From assembly GCA_017853555.1 (NCBI GenBank), contig JAFMJH010000007.1, forward strand, positions 1-64,000: 64,000 bases of DNA, read 5' to 3'. Positions 30,718-38,371 of the stretch are shown in pieces (within the stretch, counting starts at the first letter, position 1; each line of letters begins with the position of its first letter). The DNA comes from Steroidobacteraceae bacterium. Lineage in GTDB: Bacteria; Pseudomonadota; Gammaproteobacteria; Steroidobacterales; Steroidobacteraceae. A model generated the notes under the pieces. It was not told the origin of the DNA, did no database searches, and worked only from the letters and a program-made list of their open reading frames with translations. The translations under genes were made by a program, and so were the position numbers.

Positions 30718-30735
30718 CCGAACGAGCGGCCCTCA

Positions 30736-31755
30736 TTGAGCACCGCGCCCGTCACCACCTCGCCCATCGCCGTGCTCGGCGCGGGCTCCTGGGGCACGGC
30801 GCTCGCCATCCAGTTTGCGCGCGCCGGGCGCACGACGCGTCTGTGGAGTCGGGACCGTCAGCAAAGCGTCGCGATGGCGCAGACACGCCGCAACGACCGT
30901 TATCTGCCCGAGGCGGCGTTTCCCGCGGGACTGACCGTCGCCGCGGATCTGCCCGTCGCGCTCGATGGTGCGGCAGACGTACTCATCGCCGTGCCGAGTC
31001 ACGGTTTGCGCGCGCTGCTGCGCGAGATCGCGCCGCTGTTGCGCGCCGAGACGCGTCTGGCCTGGGCGACCAAAGGTTTCGAACTCGACACCGGCTTGCT
31101 GCCTCACCAAGTCGCCGCCGAAGTGCTCGGCACCGCAAGACCGCAAGCCGTGCTCTCCGGTCCGACTTTTGCGCGCGAGGTCGGCGCGGGTCTGCCCACG
31201 GCGATGACGGTGGCTTCGGCCGATGCCGGTTACGCCGCAACGCTCGCACAAAGTCTGTCGTCCGAAAAATTCCGCGCCTATACCTCGACCGACATCGTCG
31301 GCGTGGAAGTCGGTGGCGCGGTCAAGAACGTGCTCGCCGTCGGCGCGGGACTCACCGACGGTCTCGGCTTCGGCGCCAACACGCGCGTCGCGCTCATCAC
31401 GCGCGGCCTGCTCGAAATGACCCGCCTCGGCGAAAAACTCGGTGCACGCCGCGAAACCTTCATGGGGCTCGCCGGTCTCGGCGATCTGGTGCTCACCTGC
31501 ACCGACGATCAATCGCGCAATCGTCGCTTCGGATTGTTGCTCGCGGCAGGGCGCAGCGTGCCGCAAGCGCTCGCGGACATCGGTCAGGTGGTCGAAGGTT
31601 ATCTCGCGGCCGCGGCCGTGCATCGCGTGGCGAGCAGGCTCGGCGTCGAAATGCCGATCTGCGAAGGCATCCATCGCACCTTGTACGAAGGTGCGCCGCC
31701 GCGTGAAGTCGTGCGTGATTTGATGGGGCGACCGATCCGCCCCGAGTTCGACTGA
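30736..31755 (+). CDS. gpsA: NAD(P)-dependent glycerol-3-phosphate dehydrogenase
   Basis: Makes sn-glycerol-3-phosphate from dihydroxyacetone phosphate for phospholipid synthesis. The dinucleotide motif GAGSWGTALA starts near residue 15. The catalytic Lys is in VGGAVKNVLAVGAG, followed by GLGDLVLTCTDDQSRNR. The length is 339 aa. The start is TTG 30736, because the next in-frame ATG would delete the nucleotide-binding motif. The ribosome-binding site is poor (GAGCGG). It lies 18 bases after secB, and convergent trmL ends one base past its stop. Confidence 0.95.
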   Translation: MSTAPVTTSPIAVLGAGSWGTALAIQFARAGRTTRLWSRDRQQSVAMAQTRRNDRYLPEAAFPAGLTVAADLPVALDGAADVLIAVPSHGLRALLREIAPLLRAETRLAWATKGFELDTGLLPHQVAAEVLGTARPQAVLSGPTFAREVGAGLPTAMTVASADAGYAATLAQSLSSEKFRAYTSTDIVGVEVGGAVKNVLAVGAGLTDGLGFGANTRVALITRGLLEMTRLGEKLGARRETFMGLAGLGDLVLTCTDDQSRNRRFGLLLAAGRSVPQALADIGQVVEGYLAAAAVHRVASRLGVEMPICEGIHRTLYEGAPPREVVRDLMGRPIRPEFD

Positions 31756-31756
31756 C

Positions 31757-32224
31757 TCAGCCGTAGCCGTTCTGGCGCCACGCCTCGTAGAGTACGAGGC
31801 TCACCGAGTTCGACAAATTGAGACTGCGATTGCCGGCGCGCATCGGGATGCTCGCGATCGCCTGCGGTGCGAACTGCGCGAGAATCTCGGGCGGCAGACC
31901 GCGCCCCTCCGAACCGAACAGCAAGACGTCACCCGGCCGATACGCGATCTGATCGTAACGTCGATCACCGCCGGTTTCGATCGCGTACCACGCCGCCTGC
32001 GGCACCTGCTGCGCGAGCGCCGCCCGACAGGCCGCGAAATCGTCGTGCACGTGTACCGCGGCCATCCAGCGATAGTCGAGTCCCGCCCGCCGCAACGAGC
32101 GCCGGTCGAGATCGAAGCCGATCGGTTTCACCAGATGCAAGGTCGCACCGGTGTTGGCGGACAGGCGGATCACGTTGCCGGTATTCGGCGGAATCTCGGG
32201 TTCAAAGAGCACGAGGTGAAACAT
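31757..32224 (-). CDS. trmL: tRNA (cytidine/uridine-34-2'-O)-methyltransferase TrmL
   Basis: SPOUT-class enzyme that methylates the wobble base of tRNA-Leu isoacceptors. The 155-residue protein opens MFHLVLFEPEIPPNTGNVIR, has LLFGSEGRGLPPEIL in the SAM-binding knot, and ends with the diagnostic RSLNLSNSVSLVLYEAWRQ. The frame runs open to 32461, but ATG 32222-32224 is the family start. In E. coli trmL also lies near gpsA and secB. Confidence 0.95.
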   Translation of the reverse strand: MFHLVLFEPEIPPNTGNVIRLSANTGATLHLVKPIGFDLDRRSLRRAGLDYRWMAAVHVHDDFAACRAALAQQVPQAAWYAIETGGDRRYDQIAYRPGDVLLFGSEGRGLPPEILAQFAPQAIASIPMRAGNRSLNLSNSVSLVLYEAWRQNGYG

Positions 32225-32231
32225 GGGCGAG

Positions 32232-32237
32232 ATCATA
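32232..32237 (-). promoter_or_regulatory. trmL -10 box, seven bases before the ATG
   Basis: TATGAT on the minus strand (5 of 6), followed by CTCGCCC and ATG. It predicts a leaderless trmL mRNA. It lies eight bases from the pyrD -10 box that points the other way. Confidence 0.4.
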
Positions 32238-32245
32238 GCCTGTGC

Positions 32246-32251
32246 GATAAT
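32246..32251 (+). promoter_or_regulatory. pyrD -10 box, six bases before the ATG
   Basis: GATAAT (5 of 6) followed by CGCGCC and ATG, the same layout as upstream of yibN (TATAATCGCGTC-ATG). It predicts a leaderless mRNA. The -35 region is weak and overlaps the trmL start. Confidence 0.4.
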
Positions 32252-32257
32252 CGCGCC

Positions 32258-33214
32258 ATGGTCGATGCCCAGCCCGCCACCGATCCCTCGCTGCAATTTC
32301 GCTTCCTCGGGATGGCGTTCGCCTCGCCCATCGTGTTGCTGTCGGGCTGCGTCGGTTTCGGCGAGGAATACACCCGCATCGAAGGTTTCTCGAATCGCGA
32401 TACCGGTGCCGTCGTGCTCAAAGGCACGACGCTCGATCCGCGGCTCGGCAATCCGCCGCACCGCGTCTACGAAACGCCCATGGGCATGCTCAACGCCATC
32501 GGCCTGCAGAATCCCGGAACCGACAACGTGGTGCGCGACATCCTGCCCGCACTCGATTTCGACGAAACGCGCTTCATCGCCAACGTCTCCGGTTCGACCA
32601 TCGAAGAATATGCCGAAGTCACGCGCCGCTTCGACGACTCGCCGATCGACGCGATCGAAATCAACATTTCCTGCCCGAACGTCAAAGAGGGCGGCGTCGC
32701 CTTCGGCAACTACCCCGAGATGTCGGCGCGCGTCGTCGCCGCCTGCCGCGCGGTCACCAAAAAACCGCTGATCACCAAGCTATCGCCGAATCAAACCGAC
32801 ATCAAAGAAAACGCCCGCTTGTGCATCGAAGCAGGCAGTGACGGTCTCGCCGTGATCAACACGGTGATGGGCATGGCGATCGACGTCAAATCCCGCAAGC
32901 CCGTGATCGGCAACGTGCAGGGCGGTCTGTCGGGGCCGGCGATCAAGCCGATTGCGCTGCTCAAAGTGCATCAGGTCTACGACGTCGCCAAAAAACACGG
33001 CGTGCCCATCATCGGGCAGGGCGGCATCGTCAACGCGACGGACGCACTCGAGTTCATCATCGCCGGCGCGAGCGCCGTGGGCGTCGGGACGTCGCTGTTC
33101 TACGACCCGATGAGTTGCAAGAAGATCAACGCCGGCATCGCCGATTATCTGCGGCACAACGGTTACGGCAACGTCACCGAACTCGTCGGCAGCCTGACGA
33201 TCCCGCCGCGCTGA
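32258..33214 (+). CDS. pyrD: Dihydroorotate dehydrogenase, class 1B-like catalytic subunit
   Basis: FMN enzyme of pyrimidine synthesis, 318 aa. The active-site base is a cysteine in INISCPNVKEGG, the class 1 hallmark, where class 2 enzymes have serine. The length and the segments IGLQNPGTDNV and GQGGIVNATDALEF match class 1B (PyrDB). That class normally works with the iron-sulfur/FAD subunit PyrK and NAD; no pyrK is in the window. Gammaproteobacteria usually carry the membrane-bound, quinone-linked class 2 enzyme. ATG 32258 is used; 33 bases separate it from divergent trmL. Confidence 0.88.
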   Translation: MVDAQPATDPSLQFRFLGMAFASPIVLLSGCVGFGEEYTRIEGFSNRDTGAVVLKGTTLDPRLGNPPHRVYETPMGMLNAIGLQNPGTDNVVRDILPALDFDETRFIANVSGSTIEEYAEVTRRFDDSPIDAIEINISCPNVKEGGVAFGNYPEMSARVVAACRAVTKKPLITKLSPNQTDIKENARLCIEAGSDGLAVINTVMGMAIDVKSRKPVIGNVQGGLSGPAIKPIALLKVHQVYDVAKKHGVPIIGQGGIVNATDALEFIIAGASAVGVGTSLFYDPMSCKKINAGIADYLRHNGYGNVTELVGSLTIPPR

Positions 33215-33221
33215 ACGCGGC

Positions 33222-34289
33222 TCAGGGCGCGGCGTTGCGCACGATCAGGGTGCGCGTCGGATACGCGAATTCGATCCCTTGTGCGGCAAACGTCGCATGG
33301 ATGCCGCGCAGCACGAGGTCGTTGACGCGGTTGTATTTGAGCCTCACGTCGTTCGGATCCGGCACGAAATACACCAGCTCGAACTGCAGGGCCGAGTCGC
33401 CGTAGGTTTTCAGATAACAGTATTCGAAGCGCGTACCGTCGACCGCGTGAACCGCGCGCTCGACGAGACTCGATACGGTGGCGAGCTTGTCCGGCGAGGT
33501 TTCGTAGGCGATCCCGATCGTCATCAGAGTACGCCGCTCGGACATGCGGCCGAGGTTGTGTACGCGACTTTTGAGCATGTCCGCATTCGAGATGATGATC
33601 TGCTCACCCGACACGCTGCGAATGCGCGTGCTGCGTATGCTGATGAATTCGACCGCACCTTCGATGTCGTCGACGCGCAGCCAGTCGCCGACTTCGTAGG
33701 GACGATCGAGCGTGATCGACAGCGAACCGAGCACGTCGCCGAGTATGGTCTGCACGGCCAGCGCGACCGCGATGCCGCCGACGCCGAGACCCGCGACCAG
33801 CGCGGTGATGTTGACGCCGAGGTTGTCGAGCGCGAGCAGTATCGCCGTCGAAAACAGCAGCAGGCGGGCGACGAACATCAAGATGTTGAGCGAGCCTTCG
33901 GAACGCGCTTCGCCGCTCGCCACGGCGCGCTCCTGACGTTGTCGCAAGGCGAAGCCGACGGCAGTCGTGCCCCACAGCGCCGCCTGCAGCCACACCACCA
34001 ACACGAGCACGGTGGTGGAGACGCGATCGATCTTCGGCGGCAGCTGCAGGAAACGTTCGGCGGCGTAGATGGCGAGTGCGATGAGGAAAAATCGGCTCGT
34101 CTGCCGGATCAGCAGCAGCGTCAGTTCAGCCCAAGGCGCGAGCCCGCCGGTGGCGAGCGCGGCGCCGCGCGCGACCACGTAACGTCGCAACACAGGCAGT
34201 ACGGTGAACACCACCGCGAACGCGACGGCTGCGAGCAGCCAGTCGGCGACGGGATTGCCAAAGTAAATGCGCGCGAGTAGTTCGTTCAT
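33222..34289 (-). CDS. MscS-family mechanosensitive channel
   Basis: 355-residue membrane protein with four N-terminal helices, the pore-lining helix ALVAGLGVGGIAVALAVQTI and the cytoplasmic beta domain (PYEVGDWLRVDDIEGAVEFI). It belongs to the small-conductance channels that open on osmotic downshock. ATG 34287-34289 overlaps the ntrC stop (ATGA), so it is translated together with the nitrogen regulatory genes. Whether it serves nitrogen-linked solute release is unknown. Confidence 0.9.
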   Translation of the reverse strand: MNELLARIYFGNPVADWLLAAVAFAVVFTVLPVLRRYVVARGAALATGGLAPWAELTLLLIRQTSRFFLIALAIYAAERFLQLPPKIDRVSTTVLVLVVWLQAALWGTTAVGFALRQRQERAVASGEARSEGSLNILMFVARLLLFSTAILLALDNLGVNITALVAGLGVGGIAVALAVQTILGDVLGSLSITLDRPYEVGDWLRVDDIEGAVEFISIRSTRIRSVSGEQIIISNADMLKSRVHNLGRMSERRTLMTIGIAYETSPDKLATVSSLVERAVHAVDGTRFEYCYLKTYGDSALQFELVYFVPDPNDVRLKYNRVNDLVLRGIHATFAAQGIEFAYPTRTLIVRNAAP

Positions 34290-35722
34290 CCGGCCGGCAA
34301 CGCATCCTCGGCGTCGCTGGCTTCGGCATCCGACATGCCGAGTTCTTTGAGCTTGCGCGTCAAGGTGTTGCGTCCCCAGCCTAGCAGTTTGGCGGCTTCC
34401 TGACGATGACCGGCCGTGTGCTTGAGTGCGATGCGTATCAAAGTGCGCTCGAATTCCGGCATCGCGGTGTCGAGCAGAGGCGGCGCATCGGCGCGTTGCG
34501 ATTCGGATTCGGCCCAGCGCGCCAGCCGCTCGCTCCAGGCGTCATCATTCGTCGCCGCTTTCGCACCCACGATTTCCGCCGGCAGATCTTCGGCGTGTAT
34601 CTCGCTGCCCGGCGCGAGTACCGACATGCGACGGCAAAGATTCACGAGTTCGCGCACGTTGCCCGGCCACGAATACGCTTCGAGGATGGCGCGCGCGTCG
34701 GCCGCCATCGCTTTGGGTTCGACGCCGAGTTCGTTCGCCGCGACGCGCAAATAATGATCGAGCAAGTCACCGACGTCCTCGCGACGGGCGCGCAGCGGCG
34801 GCAATTCGATGCGGATCACGTTGAGGCGATGGAACAGATCTTCGCGGAAGATGCCGCGCGCGACGCGGTCTTCCAGATCCTGATGCGTGGCAGCGACCAC
34901 GCGCACGTCCACCCGCACGGGCACCTGGCCGCCGACGCGATAGAACTCGCCCTCGGCGAGCACGCGCAGCAAGCGCGTTTGCAGCGCCGTCGGCATGTCT
35001 CCGATTTCGTCCAGGAATAGAGTGCCGCCGTCGGCTTGTTCGAAACGTCCGCGGCGCAAGGCGTCGGCGCCGGTGAAGGCGCCTTTCTCGTGACCGAACA
35101 ATTCGGATTCGAGCAACTCGGACGGGATGGCCGACGTATTGAGCGCGACGAAAGGTTTGCTCGCGCGCGGACTGTGCTCGTGCAAGGCGCGTGCGACCAA
35201 TTCTTTGCCCGTGCCCGATTCGCCGGTGATGAGCACCGTGACGCTCGAGCGGGCGAGTCGACCGATCGCGCGAAAGACCTGCTGCATCGCCGGCGCACGA
35301 CCGAGCAGCTCGGGCACACCTTCGAGCGCGGGCGTCGCCTGCGCGCCTTCGGTACCTTGCGCGGCGCGGCGCACGAGATCGACCACCTGGTCGATGTCGA
35401 AGGGCTTGGGCAGATATTCGAACGCGCCACCTTCATAGGCCGACACGGCATTGCCGAGATCGGACTGCGCGGTCATCACGATCACCGGCAAGCGCGGCCG
35501 CGTCGCGCGGATCTTGCGCAGCAATTCGAGGCCGGATTGTCCGGGCATGCGGATGTCGGTGAGCAGCACGTCCGGCGTTTCACCGCGCAAGGCCTCGAGT
35601 GCGGTCTCCGCAGATTCGAAACTGCGCGGCACGAGACCGCCACCCTGCAGCGCGCGCTCGAGCACCCAGCGAATCGACGCATCGTCGTCGACGATCCAGA
35701 CTTGCAAGCGCATCTTGCTCAT
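34286..35722 (-). CDS. ntrC: Nitrogen regulation response regulator NtrC (NR-I)
   Basis: Sigma-54-dependent activator of 478 aa. Receiver domain with Asp56 in LLTDIRMPG; AAA+ domain with Walker A GESGTGKE (167-174) and the sigma-54 contact loop GAFTGA (214-219); C-terminal Fis-type helix-turn-helix ending KLLGWGRNTLTRKLKELGM. Phosphorylated by NtrB when nitrogen is scarce. The last four bases of ntrB overlap its ATG, and mscS-like overlaps its stop. Sites resembling its operator lie upstream of glnA. Confidence 0.96.
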   Translation of the reverse strand: MSKMRLQVWIVDDDASIRWVLERALQGGGLVPRSFESAETALEALRGETPDVLLTDIRMPGQSGLELLRKIRATRPRLPVIVMTAQSDLGNAVSAYEGGAFEYLPKPFDIDQVVDLVRRAAQGTEGAQATPALEGVPELLGRAPAMQQVFRAIGRLARSSVTVLITGESGTGKELVARALHEHSPRASKPFVALNTSAIPSELLESELFGHEKGAFTGADALRRGRFEQADGGTLFLDEIGDMPTALQTRLLRVLAEGEFYRVGGQVPVRVDVRVVAATHQDLEDRVARGIFREDLFHRLNVIRIELPPLRARREDVGDLLDHYLRVAANELGVEPKAMAADARAILEAYSWPGNVRELVNLCRRMSVLAPGSEIHAEDLPAEIVGAKAATNDDAWSERLARWAESESQRADAPPLLDTAMPEFERTLIRIALKHTAGHRQEAAKLLGWGRNTLTRKLKELGMSDAEASDAEDALPAG

Positions 35723-36777
35723 AGCGGCAGCAACACGGAGAACACCGTGTTGCCCGGTTCGCTCGCGTATTCGATCGCACCGCCGTTGCGATGGATCATC
35801 TCCTGCGCGACGGCGAGGCCGAGACCCGTGCCGTTCGGACGCGCCGTCACGAGCGGCAGGAACAAACTGCCGCGAATTTCTTCGGGCACGCCGGGACCGT
35901 CGTCGATGACGTCGATGCGCACCGCGAGCCGCTCGCGTCGTGCACCGATGTGCGAATTGGTCACGGCCCGCGTACGCAACACGATGCGACCCGCATCACC
36001 CACGGCCTGCAAGGCGTTGCGCGCGAGATTGAGCAGCGCTTGCACGAGTTGATTGCGGTCGAAGCAACCTTCGGGAACGCTGGGGTCGTAATCGCGCTCG
36101 ACGCGGACGCCGGCTTTTGCTTCGGCGGTGAGCAGACGGAACACGTGCTCGCAGACTTCATGCACGTTGAGCAACTGTTTTTGCGGTGGACGCGCCGAAC
36201 CCGACATGTTGTCGACGAGGGCCGTGAGGCGATCGGCTTCGGCGATGATGATCCGGGTGTATTCGCGTTGCGCGCGCTCGGGCAGTTCGCGTTCGAGCAA
36301 CTGCGCCGCTCCGCGCAGTCCGCCGATGGGATTTTTGATTTCATGCGCGAGTTGACGCGTCATCAAACGACTGCCGTCGAGGCGCGCACGCAGTTCGGAG
36401 TCGCGGTTGAGGCGGCGACGCTGCGTGGCGTCGCTGAACTCGAGCAGCAAATCGCGACCGGCGACCGCACCGTCGAGTGGCGTCACGGTGACGTCGAAGA
36501 CCCGCGCATCGCGCGGCGCGGCGACGGTACGCACGATCACCTCGCGTTCGGCGATCACTTCAGCGTGTTCGGAGGCGCGGCGCAACATCGCCGGCAGACC
36601 GTTCGCATCGGCGAACCAGTCGATGAAAGGCTTGCCATGAGCCTTGTTCAGACTCATGGCAAGCAGACCTTGGGCAGCGACGTTGGCGTGGATCACGTTG
36701 AAATGTCCGTCGAGCAACACGACCCCGGTGGTGAGTGCATCCAGCAGCTCCGCATGGTCGAGTCGCCCGGCGGCCAC
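35719..36777 (-). CDS. ntrB: Nitrogen regulation sensor kinase NtrB (NR-II)
   Basis: Cytoplasmic histidine kinase/phosphatase controlled by PII, 352 aa. An N-terminal PAS domain (about 10-120) is followed by the phosphorylated His145 in QLAHEIKNPIGGLRGAAQLL and a HATPase domain with IDVIDDGPGVPEE and GTGLGLAVAQEM. The start is GTG 36775-36777, ten bases after the glnA stop. That gap is too short for the separate ntrB promoter and terminator found in E. coli, so ntrB should depend on glnA transcription. Confidence 0.94.
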   Translation of the reverse strand: MAAGRLDHAELLDALTTGVVLLDGHFNVIHANVAAQGLLAMSLNKAHGKPFIDWFADANGLPAMLRRASEHAEVIAEREVIVRTVAAPRDARVFDVTVTPLDGAVAGRDLLLEFSDATQRRRLNRDSELRARLDGSRLMTRQLAHEIKNPIGGLRGAAQLLERELPERAQREYTRIIIAEADRLTALVDNMSGSARPPQKQLLNVHEVCEHVFRLLTAEAKAGVRVERDYDPSVPEGCFDRNQLVQALLNLARNALQAVGDAGRIVLRTRAVTNSHIGARRERLAVRIDVIDDGPGVPEEIRGSLFLPLVTARPNGTGLGLAVAQEMIHRNGGAIEYASEPGNTVFSVLLPL

Positions 36778-36787
36778 GCCCAGACCG

Positions 36788-38197
36788 TCAGAGGCTGTAG
36801 TACATGTCGAGCTCGACCGGATGGGTGGTCATGCGGAACCGCGTGACTTCCTGCATCTTCAGATTGATGTAGGCGTCGAGCAGGTCGTTGGTGAACACGC
36901 CGCCGCGGGTGAGGAACTCGCGGTCCTTGTCGAGGTGCTCGAGCGCCATGTCGAGCGAATGGCACACCGTCGGGATGTGCTTCGCTTCTTCGGGCTCGAG
37001 ATCGTACAAATCTTTGTCCGCCGGGTCGCCCGGGTGGATCTTGTTCTGGATGCCGTCGAGGCCGGCCATCATCATCGCCGCGAATGCGAAGTACGGATTC
37101 GCGGACGAATCCGGGAAGCGCACTTCGATGCGACGCGCCTTCGGGTTCGACACCCAGGGGATGCGGATCGAGGCCGAACGGTTGCGTGCCGAATAGGCGA
37201 GCATCACCGGCGCTTCGAAGCCGGGCACCAGACGCTTGTAACTGTTGGTGCCGGCGTTGGTGAGCGCGTTGAGCGCCTTGGCATGCTTGATGATGCCGCC
37301 GATGTAGTAGAGGGCGAGGTCGGACAGACCGCCGTACTTGTCACCGGCGAACAGCGCTTTGCCGTCCTTTTGCAGCGATTGGTGCACGTGCATGCCCGAA
37401 CCGTTGTCGCCGACCAGCGGTTTCGGCATGAAGGTCGCAGTCTTGCCGAAGCCGTGCGCGACGTTCTGCACCACGTACTTCAGAATTTGAACCTGGTCGG
37501 CCTTCTTGATGAGACCGCCGGCACCGACGCCGATTTCGCACTGGCCGCCGGTGGCGACTTCGTGGTGATGCACTTCGACCACGAGACCCATTTCTTCGAG
37601 TGCCGAGCACATCGCGCTGCGGATGTCCTGGAACGCATCGACCGGCGGCACGGGGAAGTAGCCACCTTTGAGGCCCGGACGATGGCCCATGTTGCCGCCT
37701 TCATAGGCAGTGTTGCTGTTCCACGAGCCCTGCACGGAGTCGATTTCGTACGTGCTGCCATTGATCTTCGAATTCCAGCGCACGCTGTCGAAGATGAAGA
37801 ATTCGTTTTCGGGTCCGAAGGTCGCGCCGTCGGCGATGCCGGTGCTCTTCAAATAAGCTTCGGCACGCTTGCCGAGCGAACGCGGGTCGCGCTCGTAGCC
37901 CTGCATGGTGGCCGGCTCGATGATGTCGCAACGGATGTTCACCGTCGCCTCGGCGAAGAACGGATCGACCACCGCGGTCGAGGCATCGGGCATCAGGATC
38001 ATGTCCGACTCGTTGATGCCCTTCCAACCGGCGATCGACGAACCGTCGAACATCTTGCCGTCGCGGAACAGCCCCTCGTCGACGACCGACGCAGGCACGC
38101 TGACATGCTGTTCTTTGCCGCGCGTGTCGGTGAACCGCAGGTCAGCCCATTTGATTTCTTTGTCTTTGATCAGCTTGATGACGTCACTGGCGCTCAT
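36788..38197 (-). CDS. glnA: Glutamine synthetase type I
   Basis: Assimilates ammonium into glutamine; forms a dodecamer. The 469-residue protein equals E. coli GlnA in length. Metal and glutamate-binding segments [24 protein letters not shown] and [11 protein letters not shown] are present, as is the ATP region. The adenylylation site Tyr398 lies in [10 protein letters not shown], so GlnE control is expected. ATG 38195-38197 has CGGAG upstream; the open frame further upstream covers the promoter. First gene of glnA-ntrB-ntrC-mscS. Confidence 0.98.
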   Translation of the reverse strand: MSASDVIKLIKDKEIKWADLRFTDTRGKEQHVSVPASVVDEGLFRDGKMFDGSSIAGWKGINESDMILMPDASTAVVDPFFAEATVNIRCDIIEPATMQGYERDPRSLGKRAEAYLKSTGIADGATFGPENEFFIFDSVRWNSKINGSTYEIDSVQGSWNSNTAYEGGNMGHRPGLKGGYFPVPPVDAFQDIRSAMCSALEEMGLVVEVHHHEVATGGQCEIGVGAGGLIKKADQVQILKYVVQNVAHGFGKTATFMPKPLVGDNGSGMHVHQSLQKDGKALFAGDKYGGLSDLALYYIGGIIKHAKALNALTNAGTNSYKRLVPGFEAPVMLAYSARNRSASIRIPWVSNPKARRIEVRFPDSSANPYFAFAAMMMAGLDGIQNKIHPGDPADKDLYDLEPEEAKHIPTVCHSLDMALEHLDKDREFLTRGGVFTNDLLDAYINLKMQEVTRFRMTTHPVELDMYYSL

Positions 38198-38246
38198 GTT
38201 CGCTCCGTCTGAAGTCCGGTTGGGTTGAATTCGGGCGTTATTATGA

Positions 38247-38263
38247 TGCACGCGCCGTGCCAG
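38247..38263 (-). promoter_or_regulatory. glnA: Sigma-54 promoter of glnA
   Basis: On the minus strand CTGGCACGGCGCGTGCA matches the sigma-54 consensus YTGGCACGRNNNTTGCW at every fixed position except one T (GTGC for TTGC). The GG and GC elements have correct -24/-12 spacing. The start would lie near 38236, giving a leader of about 39 bases before the ATG. Confidence 0.85.
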
Positions 38264-38324
38264 TGCAAAAAAGGCGGAAATTCAGTCGGTTGGCACGATT
38301 GATGGCCGGCTCGGGCGTCTATAT

Positions 38325-38341
38325 TGCACTAAAAAAATGCA
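38325..38341. promoter_or_regulatory. NtrC-binding-like site, promoter-proximal
   Basis: TGCACTAAAAAAATGCA, a 17-base interrupted dyad resembling NtrC sites (TGCACY-N5-RGTGCA). The left arm is good and the right arm is TGCA only. Its centre is about 97 bases upstream of the predicted glnA start. Confidence 0.6.
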
Positions 38342-38354
38342 ATGACATATAGAT

Positions 38355-38371
38355 TGCACCAAATCAGAGCA
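38355..38371. promoter_or_regulatory. NtrC-binding-like site, promoter-distal
   Basis: TGCACCAAATCAGAGCA has a strong left half-site (TGCACCA) and a weaker right half. Its centre is 30 bases, about three helical turns, from the proximal site, as in the E. coli glnA enhancer. It overlaps the stop codon of the phospholipase D-like gene. Confidence 0.55.

Noticed and set aside
38289-38310. TTGGCACGATTGATGGC on the plus strand, resembling a sigma-54 promoter
   Set aside because: The GG element is good but the -12 GC element is not at the right distance, and no plus-strand gene follows; the region is the glnA leader on the other strand.
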